From PWXP01 sp040772845 (GTDB taxonomy: Bacteria; Planctomycetota; Planctomycetia; Pirellulales; Thermoguttaceae): a DNA stretch of 64,000 bases. The stretch is taken from NCBI GenBank assembly GCA_040772845.1, contig JAXGXG010000001.1:2480001-2544000 (forward strand), written 5' to 3'. Below, piece after piece: positions 7,392 to 16,696 of this stretch. The translations under genes and the position numbers were made by a program. Below the pieces are notes generated by a model, which had not been told where the DNA came from, did no database searches, and saw only the letters and a list, made by a program, of their open reading frames with translations. The stretch's first letter is position 1; each line of letters begins with the position of its first letter.

Positions 7392-9014
7392 GTGAGTGGC
7401 ATGACATCCCTTCCGAATCATTGGCCCCTATCCGCCAAAGTCTTGCGGCCTTTGCTCGGGCACTTGCGCGATGAGCTGGCGTTGCGCCATGGGCGGGCGC
7501 GACGCGCGACGGCCCTGGAAAGCGCCGGGGGCGAACACCTGCTGGCCTGGGCCCGGCGCTTCCTGCCGGAGCATTTTCGTCAGCCGCCTTCGGCCATGCA
7601 CCAGTGGCTTGCGCGGCGTCTGGATACGGCCCGTACGCAGCGCGGCGCGAAGATCAACGTGCTGGGCCCGCGCGGCGGCGCAAAGTCCACCGTCGCGACC
7701 CTGGCCGCCGTCCTCCGCGCCGCGGTGGAACGGACCGAACCCTATATCTGGATCGTCTCCGATACGAAACACCAGGCGCAGGCGCACCTGGAGAACGTCA
7801 AGGCGGAACTCACAGGCAATACACGTCTGGCCGAGGCGTATCCGGACACGGCGGGCAAGGGGCCGGCGTGGCGCGCGGCGGCCATCGAGCTGCGCGGCGG
7901 CGTGGTGATCGAGGCCTACGGAACGGGCCAACGCATTCGCGGCCGACGCCATCGGCAGCATCGGCCCACGTTGATCGTCTGCGACGACCTGCAGAACGAC
8001 AGCCACACCGTCTCTGCCTGGCAGCGCGACCGGTCGCGACAATGGTTCCACGGCACGCTGTTGAAGGCCGGCACGGGGCGCACCAACGTGGTGAACCTGG
8101 CCACCGCGCTGCATCGCGACGCGCTGGCCGTCGAGCTGTGCGAAACGCCCGGCTGGACCGCCCGCCGCTTCCGCGCTATCGAGCGGTGGCCGCAGAATAT
8201 GTCGCTCTGGGCCGCCTGGGAAGCACTGTACACAGCCATCGACCGGCCCGATCACCGGCAGGCGGCCCGCGAGTTCTACGAGGCGCAGCAATCGCAGATG
8301 CACGCCGGCGCCGTGCTGCTGTGGCCCGAGGTGGAGGGACTCTACTCGCTCATGTGTATGCGGGCCGAAAGCGGGCATACGGCATTCGAGCGAGAGAAGC
8401 AGAACTCGCCGGTCAATCCGGAAATGTGCGAATGGCCTGAAACCTACTTCGACGAACTCGTCTGGTTCGACCACTGGCCGCGCGAGCTGCGCGTGAAGGT
8501 GCTCGCGCTCGACCCGAGCAAAGGGATCGACTCCCGCCGCGGCGACTACTCGGCCCTGGTCCTCCTGGGCGTCGATCGGCGAGGCATGTTGTTCGTCGAA
8601 GCCGACCTCAAGCGGCGACCAACGCCGCAAATCGTGGCCGACGCCGTCGAACTATGCCGCACGTTCCAACCCGACCTGTTCGGCATCGAGGCCAACCAGT
8701 TCCAGGACCTGCTGGCCGGCGAACTCGACACGGCGCTTCGCCAGGCAGGTATTCTGTCGGCGCGCCCGGCGCCGATCGACAACCGCGTGAACAAGCAGGT
8801 GCGAATCCGCCGGCTGGGCCCGTATCTGTCCAGCTCGCGCTTCCGGTTCAAGGCGAACAGCCCGGGGACGCGCCTGCTGGTCGAACAGCTCGGCACGTTC
8901 CCCATCGGCGATCACGACGACGGCCCCGACGCCCTGGAAATGGCCGTCCGTCTTGCCGCCGAACTGCTCGGCCGGCGCAGTGACGGGCTGGGTACGCGGC
9001 TGCCGGTGGGAGGA

Positions 9015-9017
<3 letters not shown>
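7392..9017 (+). CDS. Terminase large subunit
   Basis: 541 residues from a GTG start with GGAG five bases upstream; ATG at 7377 or 7401 are alternatives. ATPase domain: Walker A-like LGPRGGAKST at about 91-100 and Walker B LIVCDD at about 194-199. C-terminal nuclease domain of RNase H type: acidic residues in LALDPSKG, FGIEANQFQ and DHDDGPDALEMA. This is the motor that pumps DNA into the prohead and cuts it. The stop codon TAG is the first unit of a TAGTTGC/TAGTGGC heptamer array. Confidence 0.92.
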
Positions 9018-9080
<63 letters not shown>

Positions 9081-9108
9081 TGGAGCGTGGATTAGCGTCC
9101 TATTGAGT

Positions 9109-9200
9109 TCGGCTGAAAATGCGAGCGATGCCCCCGGACAAGCCCGGGGGAGCTTCACGCTCTCAGCTACATTGGCGAGGTAGGGCATTTTCGTTATTCG
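9109..9200. repeat. Intergenic hairpin element, possibly interspersed repeat
   Basis: GAAAATGC near 9115 is inverted as GCATTTTC near 9185, and CCCCGGACAAGCCCGGGG forms an inner hairpin. It fills part of the 245-base gap between terminase and portal, which otherwise holds no gene. Confidence 0.4.
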
Positions 9201-9262
9201 CCATTTGGCCTTTGCTAACCACTGATTGCTAATTGCTACCCCCAACAACAAGAAAGGTTCCC

Positions 9263-10651
9263 ATGCACACTTCAACCACGGACCAACAGTCCAACCAGCA
9301 AGTCAATGCTCTTCGTCAACTTCTGGCTGAGGCATTCGACGCCCTTTGGGACAACACGGTCGACAGGGCCGAGGCGCTGGTCGACGCCGATGGCGTACGA
9401 TGGCAGCCGCTGGGCTGCGCCGGCCGCTGCGCCGGATCGTCGAGTCCCTATTCAAACGAGGGCCAGCTCGCCGAGGTTCGCGAGCAATGCCGCGCCCTGT
9501 CGCTCGAAAACGAGTTCGCAATCAACGCGCACGAAAATCGCATCAACTACATCGTTGGCACGGGCCACGTGTACCGCGCCACGGCGCGGCGCGGTATGGA
9601 ACCGCCGAAAACGCTCGTGGCCGAGGTGCAGGCGGTGGTCGACTCCTTCTGCCGCCGCAACCGGTGGTATCAGCGGCAGGAGGAAATCGTCCGCCGGCGC
9701 GACCGCGACGGCGAATGCTTCCTGCGGCTGTTCGCTGCACCGGACGGCCTGGTCGACGTCCGGTTCGTCGAACCCGACCAGATTGTCACGCCGCCGGAGT
9801 GCGCCGGCCTGCCGGAACACAGTCTGGGCATCCTTACGCGCCGCCACGACGTCGAGACGGTGGAAGGCTACTACATCGATGGCGCATTGGTCCCGGCTCG
9901 CGAGATTCAACACCGCAAACTGGGCGTCGATGCAAACATGAAACGCGGGCTGCCTTTGTTCTATCCGGTACGAAAGAATCTGCGCCGGGCGGAAAAGCTG
10001 CTGCGCAACATGAGCGTGGTGGCCGAGGTGCAGTCGGCGATTGCCATCATTCGCAAACATGCCTCGGCGACGGCAGCCGGGATTGGACAGTTCGTCGCCG
10101 ATACGGCCGACGCCAGCAGGACGAGCGCGGCCACCGGTCGAACGAGCCACTTCCGCCATTTCGGGCCCGGCACGATCCTCGATGCCTCGGGCGGAATCGA
10201 CTACGAGTTTCCCGCCGCCGGCATCGACGCCGGGCGTTACGTAACGGTCTTGCAGGCGGAGCTGCGCGCCATTGCCGCCCGCCTGGTCATGCCGGAGTTC
10301 ATGCTCACCAGCGACGCGAGTAATGCGAACTACAGCTCGACCATGGTGGCCGAAGGGCCGGCGGTGCGCATGTTCGAGCGATTGCAGCACGAGCTGGTCG
10401 TCGACGATCTGGAAGTATTCCGCCGCGTGATCGAAGCGGCCATCGCGGCCGGCCGCCTTCCGCCCGAGGCCGCCGGCGACGTCGAACTCACGGCCGTACC
10501 GCCGACCCTGGCCGTTCGCGACCGCCTGCGTGACGCCCAAGCCGACCAGATTCTCCTGCGCAACGGCGCCATGTCCGCCGAAGTCATGGCCTTGCGCCAC
10601 GGGTTGGAACCGCCGGCTCCCACGACTCGCGTCGGAAAACATGCGTCGTAA
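9263..10651 (+). CDS. Phage portal protein (lambda-like)
   Basis: 462 residues. Recognised as a portal protein by the LENEFAINAHENRINYIVGTG segment split across residues 88-110, the VRFVEPDQIVTP strand, the HRKLGVDANMKRGLPLFYPV region, and the C-terminal LVMPEFMLTSDASNANYSS helix typical of lambda-type portals. It directly follows the large terminase, as in most phages. Start at 9263 is supported by AAGAAAGG. The portal forms the dodecameric DNA channel of the prohead. Confidence 0.85.
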   Translation: MHTSTTDQQSNQQVNALRQLLAEAFDALWDNTVDRAEALVDADGVRWQPLGCAGRCAGSSSPYSNEGQLAEVREQCRALSLENEFAINAHENRINYIVGTGHVYRATARRGMEPPKTLVAEVQAVVDSFCRRNRWYQRQEEIVRRRDRDGECFLRLFAAPDGLVDVRFVEPDQIVTPPECAGLPEHSLGILTRRHDVETVEGYYIDGALVPAREIQHRKLGVDANMKRGLPLFYPVRKNLRRAEKLLRNMSVVAEVQSAIAIIRKHASATAAGIGQFVADTADASRTSAATGRTSHFRHFGPGTILDASGGIDYEFPAAGIDAGRYVTVLQAELRAIAARLVMPEFMLTSDASNANYSSTMVAEGPAVRMFERLQHELVVDDLEVFRRVIEAAIAAGRLPPEAAGDVELTAVPPTLAVRDRLRDAQADQILLRNGAMSAEVMALRHGLEPPAPTTRVGKHAS

Positions 10652-10702
10652 TCCAGGTCACGAGGTCTCGTTGTTCTGCACAGGTCCGCGTTGCCCAGAA
10701 GG

Positions 10703-10888
10703 CCACCGTGCGGGCTTGCCCCGCCGGGGCCGTGGTCAGCCTGCTACAAACAGGGGCTCATCCGCAGTATTTCCCCGAGCGAATCGACGCCGCTTCCGGC
10801 GGCGTCGATTCGCTCGGGGAAACGGGGGATATACGGACCGCTTATAGCCAACAGACCACCGCTCCGGCGGGGCAAGCCCGCACGGTGG
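10703..10888. repeat. Large nested palindrome (186 bp)
   Basis: An outer perfect 25-bp inverted repeat (10703-10727 and 10864-10888) shares its centre with an inner perfect 23-bp inverted repeat (10771-10793 and 10799-10821, five-base loop). The DNA between the arms is also partly complementary (CCGTGGTC / GGTGGTCTG). It looks like a non-autonomous element or fossil hairpin and marks the right end of the packaging module. Confidence 0.85.
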
Positions 10889-10930
10889 CGTTTGAGACTT
10901 GTGTAGAAAAACGAGGGCAAGAGGTGGAGA

Positions 10931-11500
10931 TTAGTCCTCTTGCACAACCATTCCGCCGAGCTTCCGTGCCCAATGACGCATGATCCGCGATTTCTTACGG
11001 GTTACATACATCTGGCAGGGCAAAGACAGAGGAGCATCGCCGATGAAACGCTTGACGAACGCATCACTCTCAGCGCTCGAAGGAATGGCGATTATCCGAA
11101 TGCTCACCGTGGCGAACTCATCGCTATCGAGCAGATCGTGATAGAGATCGGCAAGATACTGGGGTTCGGCATGAGCGACAACTTCATCAGCGAGAAACAC
11201 GGAGACGATATCGCAGCAAATCAGCTCGAACTGCCCGAGCAGCGCATCCGATAGAGACAGGCCATGTTTCAGAATGAACGGCGGCGGCGCCGTTGTGAGA
11301 TGCTTCGCATCGCCCAAGGTGGTTTGCAGCACGCGTTCGAAGGCCGCCGCCTGCCTGCGTGGATCGGTTTGCGGATGGCGTCGGAGCACAACCAGAGAGA
11401 ACGTATCCGTGTCTGCCGGGGCAAGTTTCGACGGCGGTAGCTGTTGCAGACAAGCCTTCGTTTCGGTATCGAGCCAGTCACCGGCAGGGCGATTGTCCAT
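10931..11500 (-). CDS. Uncharacterised protein, 189 aa
   Basis: Not recognised. No signal peptide or membrane segment; a central hydrophobic stretch LLGQFELICCDIVSVFLADEV reads as a buried strand/helix, followed by YLADLYHDLLDSDEF and a strand-rich VSIRIIAIPSSAES. The C-terminus is basic (VTRKKSRIMRHWARK). The ATG has GAGGTG six bases upstream. It stands alone between the palindrome and an IS630 remnant, so it could belong to the mobile region rather than the core genome. Confidence 0.65.
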   Translation of the reverse strand: MDNRPAGDWLDTETKACLQQLPPSKLAPADTDTFSLVVLRRHPQTDPRRQAAAFERVLQTTLGDAKHLTTAPPPFILKHGLSLSDALLGQFELICCDIVSVFLADEVVAHAEPQYLADLYHDLLDSDEFATVSIRIIAIPSSAESDAFVKRFIGDAPLSLPCQMYVTRKKSRIMRHWARKLGGMVVQED

Positions 11501-11642
11501 CGGAGCACCTCATCAGTCTAATCTGTAGCCGTACGCCCTGACTTTGGACACGTGTACGCTTGTTGTTGAAGATTCCTCGATGCCGAAGTTTCAGCAGGCC
11601 TTGGATTTCCCTGGCCTTCCGGGGTGTTCGACAGAATTCGAG

Positions 11643-11687
11643 GACTTGTCCGGCGACTTGTCCGGCGACTTGTCCGGCGACTTCTCC
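11643..11687. repeat. 12-bp tandem repeat (GACTTGTCCGGC)x3.7
   Basis: Three exact GACTTGTCCGGC units at 11643-11678 and a partial fourth. A reading frame through it would encode LSGD repeats, but no convincing gene surrounds it. Confidence 0.75.
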
Positions 11688-11743
11688 TATGGATTATACC
11701 TAGTGCTTCATGACAATCTAGAGATTAGGGTTGGCTCGTGCGC

Positions 11744-11880
11744 CATTTTCGGCGACAATTCTTGCCTTACGACGCCAACATTCCAGTGCTCTGCATGGAC
11801 GAGCAACCGGTGCAGTTAGTCGAAGAAGTGAAAACGCCCATCGAGGCTACAGAGACGCATCCCCGTCAAGTCGTCCTGAC
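11744..11880 (+). pseudogene. IS630-family transposase remnant
   Basis: A short frame reads FLPYDANIPVLCMDEQPVQL and then VEEVKTPIEATETHPR, the segment around the first catalytic Asp (CMDEQ) of IS630-family transposases. Sequence before and after has no further similarity to a transposase, so only about 40 residues survive. Evidence of past transposition at the module boundary. Confidence 0.7.
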
Positions 11881-11980
11881 GCCGCAGACATCCAGTTCTA
11901 CGCAGCCCGTTCCTCTTCGCAGAGCAGTTCTCCGTAAATCGCACGCGCAAGGTGCGACGCCAGAAACCCCGGAAGCATCG

Positions 11981-13090
11981 TCACTCGCTCTTGGGCTCCA
12001 GGGGCAATCCGCTGGCTAGTAGTATGGCCTCTTGAACGGCCAGGTCGTGTTGCGGCGTGTAGGGATTTTCCATTTCGCCCCGAGCAATGCAGGCAAGCTC
12101 TCGAAGCTGCTCGTCGTAGCGGCCGGGCATGGGCGGCAGGGGGACCTCGTGGTATCCGCGTGCGAACTTGTCGCGAGGTTCGATCAGGGCCAGGGTCAAA
12201 CGCGGCGGTTCCAGCGGAAGAATCGAGACGGTCCCCTCATCGCCTGCGACGACGAACTGCCGCCGCCGTCCTCCTTCTGCCTCCACCACGGTTGCCCGGA
12301 TGGTGGCGATCGCCTGCGGATATTCGAACACGGCGAGCTGTGTATCGGCCAAGTTGTCGATCTCCGGGTGCGAGCGCCGGGCGACTGGCGCAATCCGCTC
12401 GGGCTTGCCTTGAACCGTGACGAGCGGGTCGATCAGGTGGCAGCCCAATTCGAACATGGTTCCGCCGGCATAAGGCAGCAGCGGCTTTCGTGCCTCGGGG
12501 CCAATCAGTTTGCTCATCACGCCGTGGACTTCGGTAATCCGGCCGAGCCAGCCGTTGCGAACGGCCTGGAAGCAGAACTGAAAGGCCGGATTGTTGCGAT
12601 ACATATAGCCCATCTGCACGGCCAGGCCGCGACGCGTTGCCTCATCGAGTACGCGCCGAAAGTGCGAAAGCGACTCGCCGGCCGGCTTGTCCAGATGAAT
12701 ATGCATCCCTGCGGCAATACACTGCCCTGCGGTCGACAGCAGATTGCCGACACCGGTCTCGACAGCTACGGCCTCCAGCCCTTTCGTATTGAGCAACTGC
12801 TCCGTACACAGCCATGGTAGATCGCGGTAGATGGGATGGTCTTGCCATTTCTTGCGGATCGCCTCGGACGGCTCGACAACCCCGACCACCTCGAACTCGT
12901 CGGACAGCTTGCGGAAGGTGGCCATCTTGCCGCCGGCATGGGCATGGCCCACCCCGATCTGGCCAACCTTGATCTTTCGGGTTGCACGGGCCGCCCTTGC
13001 CGGCCGTGGTGCGAGCCAGCCCGTTGCACCAAGTGTCAGGCCGGTACCTGCGGCCGATCGGAGAAACTCACGTCGCTCAAGACGGCTCAT
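11981..13090 (-). CDS. Gfo/Idh/MocA-family oxidoreductase, Tat-exported
   Basis: 369 residues. N-terminal twin-arginine signal (LERREFLRSAAG) then a Rossmann NAD(P) domain with GQIGVGHAHAGGK and the family HLDKPAG segment (equivalent of the catalytic EKP lysine motif; here DKP). The C-terminal domain is the alpha/beta substrate domain. Start at 13090 has GAGGAT upstream. Likely acts on a sugar or polyol derivative outside the cytoplasm; substrate unknown. Lies 31 bases after a second oxidoreductase on the same strand, probably one operon. Confidence 0.82.
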   Translation of the reverse strand: MSRLERREFLRSAAGTGLTLGATGWLAPRPARAARATRKIKVGQIGVGHAHAGGKMATFRKLSDEFEVVGVVEPSEAIRKKWQDHPIYRDLPWLCTEQLLNTKGLEAVAVETGVGNLLSTAGQCIAAGMHIHLDKPAGESLSHFRRVLDEATRRGLAVQMGYMYRNNPAFQFCFQAVRNGWLGRITEVHGVMSKLIGPEARKPLLPYAGGTMFELGCHLIDPLVTVQGKPERIAPVARRSHPEIDNLADTQLAVFEYPQAIATIRATVVEAEGGRRRQFVVAGDEGTVSILPLEPPRLTLALIEPRDKFARGYHEVPLPPMPGRYDEQLRELACIARGEMENPYTPQHDLAVQEAILLASGLPLEPKSE

Positions 13091-13121
13091 GATCCATCCT
13101 CGTAGATTTGCTAATCGTGTG

Positions 13122-14480
13122 TCAGACTTCTTCCGGCACGGTCCAGGGGGCGCGGCCTTCGCGTTTGAAGTACTCCATTGCCTGCGGACTGTTGGTGATC
13201 TGCTCGGTCTTCGGATCGATGGCCAGTTTCTCGCCGCCAATGCGGCAACTGATCATGGAGTAGTGGACCAGCAGGGTGCTGATGTGCCCCTGCTCCACGT
13301 CGGCATTCGGGCGACGGCGACTGCGAACGCAGTCGATGAAATTCTGCTGATGCGGCGGATCGGGAAACCGGCCGTACATGGAATCGCGCACCACGGGCCG
13401 GCGAGTCTTCGGACGAATGTACACTTCCCAACCTGCGCCCATGCGGCCGACGACCATCATCCCTTCGGTCCCGTACAGCTCGACCCGCTCGGTGTTCTGC
13501 GGCCAGTGGGGGAACATGTCGCCGTCGCGGATCCCGCTGTCCGCCTTGAGCATGTAAGGGGTGAACAGGGTCATTTCGAAGGTCATGGTCAGGTCGTCGA
13601 AATCGAGCGTGGCGATTTGGGTGTCCGGCGTCTCCGCGCCGCCGTCGCTCTGATACCGCGTGCCGCTGGAGTAGACCGTTCGCGGATAGCTCACTCCGCA
13701 AAGCCAGCGTGCGATATCGACCTGATGGATTCCGTCGTAGGTCATGTCGCCGCCGCAGTAACGCCACAGGTGGCGCCAGTGCCGCCGCAGCATCGGATTG
13801 TACGCGTGTTCCGGGGCCGGCCCGTTCCACATATCCCAGTCGAAACCGGCCGGTGTCTCGGCGTCCGGTTCGACCGGGAAGTTCGGCTCGCCCTTCTGAT
13901 TGAAGACGCGGCACAGGTGGATCTTACCGAGCCGGCCCTCGTCAATGTACTTCTTGGCGGCCATCAGGTACGGCGCCGAACGGTTCTGCATGCCCACCTG
14001 CACGACCCGGTCGTACTTGCGTGCGGCCTCCACGGCCTTGCGGCCTTCCCAGCAATTGTGGCTCTGCGGTTTTTCGACGTACACGTCCTTGCCGGCCTGG
14101 CAGCACCAGATGGTCGCCAGCGAATGCCAGTGCGGCGGGGTCGCAATCAGGACGGCATCCACCGCCTTGTCGTCGAGCATCTTACGGAAATCCTGCACGC
14201 ACTTGGGGACCTTCCCATCCTGGCAGGAGGCAAGCCACTTCGACCGCGACTCGAACAGGCCGGAATCGACGTCGCAGATGTAGGCCATTTCGCAATCGTC
14301 GCGCCGGGTGAATCCCTGGGCGATCATGTTACCGCGACCGTGGCAGCCAACAATGGCGAGAACGACCTTCTCATTGGCAGGCGCGGCTCGGGCCGATTTC
14401 GGATCGCTCAGGATCACGGTACCGGCGGCCATAGCGAGCGTTGTCTTTTGTGATTGAGCCAGGAATTCGCGTCGGTTCAT
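13122..14480 (-). CDS. Gfo/Idh/MocA-family oxidoreductase, Tat-exported
   Basis: 452 residues with twin-arginine signal MNRREFLAQ, Rossmann motif AIVGCHGRGNMI and the catalytic EKP (DVYVEKPQSHN). The C-terminal half contains GGDMTYDGIHQVDIARW, the conserved substrate-domain histidine segment of this family in planctomycetes. GAGGATG precedes the start. First gene of a two-gene minus-strand unit. The family oxidises or epimerises sugars; the actual substrate cannot be read from sequence. Confidence 0.85.
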   Translation of the reverse strand: MNRREFLAQSQKTTLAMAAGTVILSDPKSARAAPANEKVVLAIVGCHGRGNMIAQGFTRRDDCEMAYICDVDSGLFESRSKWLASCQDGKVPKCVQDFRKMLDDKAVDAVLIATPPHWHSLATIWCCQAGKDVYVEKPQSHNCWEGRKAVEAARKYDRVVQVGMQNRSAPYLMAAKKYIDEGRLGKIHLCRVFNQKGEPNFPVEPDAETPAGFDWDMWNGPAPEHAYNPMLRRHWRHLWRYCGGDMTYDGIHQVDIARWLCGVSYPRTVYSSGTRYQSDGGAETPDTQIATLDFDDLTMTFEMTLFTPYMLKADSGIRDGDMFPHWPQNTERVELYGTEGMMVVGRMGAGWEVYIRPKTRRPVVRDSMYGRFPDPPHQQNFIDCVRSRRRPNADVEQGHISTLLVHYSMISCRIGGEKLAIDPKTEQITNSPQAMEYFKREGRAPWTVPEEV

Positions 14481-15134
14481 GCTGCCATCCTCGGAAGTTT
14501 GGTGGTACGTGGTTGGATCGTAGTCCGGCCTTGGTCGCTACCGAATCTAATCGCTTGCCAGAGGACGGTCAAGCGTTTCTGGTAGCCGCTGACGGGCCGG
14601 CGGCGCAAACCGTTTTCTCCACGGCATACGAGGGCGACAGTTCCCCGTGAACGGTTACCGTTTCTGGACGTTGTGCACCGGGTGCAGCAACGGACTTGCA
14701 TGGCCGGAAAAGGCCATCGGCCGGCTTGCCCTGCCCGCAGCCATAGTCCGTTGGCTACGGGCAACGCCCCCGTCCATTCTCTGCCGGCGCCGCGCGGGAA
14801 GAAACGGGCGGCCGGAACCAAATTCACTTCCTTTGGGGGGATCAGTTGGGTGCGTGTTTGTATCAGCGGTAGTCCCAGCCCCTCTGCTGGGGAGTTCTCC
14901 TCGGTTTTTTCCAGAAATTTCGGGTTCGGGCAGGGGGAGTGCGTTTGCATTTTTGTGGGCTTTTTGCGATATTGGCGGTACGTCTTATCTAGGAACGTTC
15001 GTTGTTTTGCGTTTTTCGGAAGAGTGCTTCTCGGACCGTGGTGGGTGGAGGTAGCCGACTGACGGATTCAGACAACAAGCAATTCGAGCGTTTGGTCTAT
15101 TGGGCCAGCGAGGCTTCGCGGCGGGAGGTGCCCC
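14481..15134. other. Long intergenic region, no gene seen
   Basis: 654 bases between a minus-strand oxidoreductase and a plus-strand DUF1559 gene, so it should hold divergent promoters. A weak hairpin around CCCAGCCCCTCTGCTGGG (about 14876-14892) is followed by a T run. No convincing reading frame or RNA gene was found. Confidence 0.5.
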
Positions 15135-16178
15135 GTGAGTGGAGTCGTGACTTTTCGAACGCAGAAGGCGTTTACGCTCGTCGAGCTGCTGGTCGTGGTG
15201 ACGATCATCGGCATTCTGATTGCGCTGTTGCTGCCTGCCGTGCAAGGGGCGCGCGAAATGGCGCGTCGTACTCAGTGCAACAACAACCTGAAGCAGCTCG
15301 GGATTGCTCTGCACAGTTACGAGTCGTTGAACGGGTCGCTGCCGATGGGCTATTGGGCTCGGTGGGATGGCGGTGTGGAGCCGCCGCCGTTGATCGAGGG
15401 CAAAGGCAACATGCTGGTGCAGATTTTGCCGATGCTTGAACAGCAGGCGATTCACGACGAGTTTTACGACGTGGCCGACAAGTACCCGGATTATGACCCG
15501 GACGTGGACATGTTCGATCGTCACCCTGACATCGAGCGGTTTCGCAAGCACCGTATCCCCCTTTTCATGTGCCCGAGCGATGATTCGAGGAACATGAATC
15601 CGAAGAAGTACTGTTTCGTCAGCTACGTGGGTTCGTCGGGTCCGCGGATTGTCTCGGATGGCGGCAACTGGCGCAGTCCATGCCTTTGCCCGGAGGGGAA
15701 GGCGTTCAACGAGCTGTTCAAGACCCGGCTGGTTCCGCCCGCCGGGTTCCGGCGCGCCGGTTTTCCCGCCCCCGGGCCGTTTGTGGGGCACCATTCGGGA
15801 ACGGTGCACCCGGCCGTCGAGCTTGCGACCATTCGCGACGGCCTGTCGAATACGATCTTCATGGGCGAGTTCCGCCCGCGCTGCACCTCATCGGCCCGGG
15901 CAACCTGGGCCTGCTCCAGTCATGGCAGCGGCAGTGCCGCCACGACCATCCCGATGAATTACGACTCGTGCGGCCATCGCGGGACGTGGCAGTTGGTCGA
16001 CGGCTGCCGGACCGACTGCAACGGGAACGTGAGCATGGGTTTCAAGTCGATGCATCCCGGCGGTGTCTCGTTCCTGTTTGGCGATGGCGGAGTGAAGTTC
16101 CTTTCCGAATCGATCGACGGTTGGACCTATCAATGCCTGGGGGCAATCGCCGATAGTCACAGCATTTCCGTACCATGA
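15135..16178 (+). CDS. DUF1559 prepilin-like protein
   Basis: 347 residues, GTG start with GGGAGG upstream. Type IV pilin-like N-terminus: KAFTLVELLVVVTIIGILI, i.e. a prepilin cleavage site followed by a hydrophobic helix, then RRTQCNNNLKQLGIALHSY, the hallmark of the DUF1559 family that is hugely expanded in planctomycetes. The C-terminus carries the usual FLFGDGGVKFLSESID motif near residue 310. Probably processed by prepilin peptidase and surface-exposed; function of the family is unknown. The stop overlaps the next start (ATGA). Confidence 0.92.
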   Translation: MSGVVTFRTQKAFTLVELLVVVTIIGILIALLLPAVQGAREMARRTQCNNNLKQLGIALHSYESLNGSLPMGYWARWDGGVEPPPLIEGKGNMLVQILPMLEQQAIHDEFYDVADKYPDYDPDVDMFDRHPDIERFRKHRIPLFMCPSDDSRNMNPKKYCFVSYVGSSGPRIVSDGGNWRSPCLCPEGKAFNELFKTRLVPPAGFRRAGFPAPGPFVGHHSGTVHPAVELATIRDGLSNTIFMGEFRPRCTSSARATWACSSHGSGSAATTIPMNYDSCGHRGTWQLVDGCRTDCNGNVSMGFKSMHPGGVSFLFGDGGVKFLSESIDGWTYQCLGAIADSHSISVP

Positions 16179-16696
16179 TACAACTCTACCTTCGCGATCG
16201 GCCCGTTCGGATACTCGGCCTGCTGCTGGGGGCGGCCTACTTGCCGTGCATCGCCGGGTGCGGCGGCCCGACGGTCCGGTGCGAGGGGCAGGTATTGCTG
16301 GACGGCGAACCGCTGCCCGGCGCGACCGTCATGTTCATTCCGGAAGATGGTTCGCGCGTAGCGACGGGCAGGACGGACACGGAAGGTTACTTCCGGCTCA
16401 CCACCTTCGAACCGGGCGACGGGGCCCTGCCCGGCGAACACCGGGTAACGGTCACCGCGTTCGTTCCCTGGACTCCATGCGGTGCTGGCGGGAGCGACGA
16501 TTCGGGCGCCGAAATCGACGACGGCCCGGCAGGCAGCGGAGACTGCAATCTGGACTTCGCGCCAAGTCGCTGGATTGCACCGGAATTCTATTCCAAGCCG
16601 GAAAGCTCCGGCCTGGCCGCGACGGTCGGTTCCGGCCGGCGCTATTTCACATTCGACCTGAAACCCGGACTCTCTTCGTCAGGACGCGTCCCATGA
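16175..16696 (+). CDS. Lipoprotein with carboxypeptidase-regulatory-like domain
   Basis: 173 residues. Signal peptide with lipobox LPCIAGC (Cys29), then a small beta-sandwich with the pattern VLLDGEPLPGATVMFIPEDG...TDTEGYFRL, typical of transthyretin-like carboxypeptidase-regulatory repeats. Translationally coupled on both sides through ATGA overlaps with DUF1559 genes, so it probably works together with them at the outer surface. Confidence 0.8.
   Translation: MIQLYLRDRPVRILGLLLGAAYLPCIAGCGGPTVRCEGQVLLDGEPLPGATVMFIPEDGSRVATGRTDTEGYFRLTTFEPGDGALPGEHRVTVTAFVPWTPCGAGGSDDSGAEIDDGPAGSGDCNLDFAPSRWIAPEFYSKPESSGLAATVGSGRRYFTFDLKPGLSSSGRVP

Noticed and set aside
11643..11687. Regular repeats suggesting a CRISPR array
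   Set aside because: Units are contiguous 12-mers with no spacers, so a simple tandem repeat.
14647..15062. Overlapping short frames in the intergenic region before the DUF1559 gene
   Set aside because: No ribosome sites, odd composition, mutually overlapping and without recognisable features.
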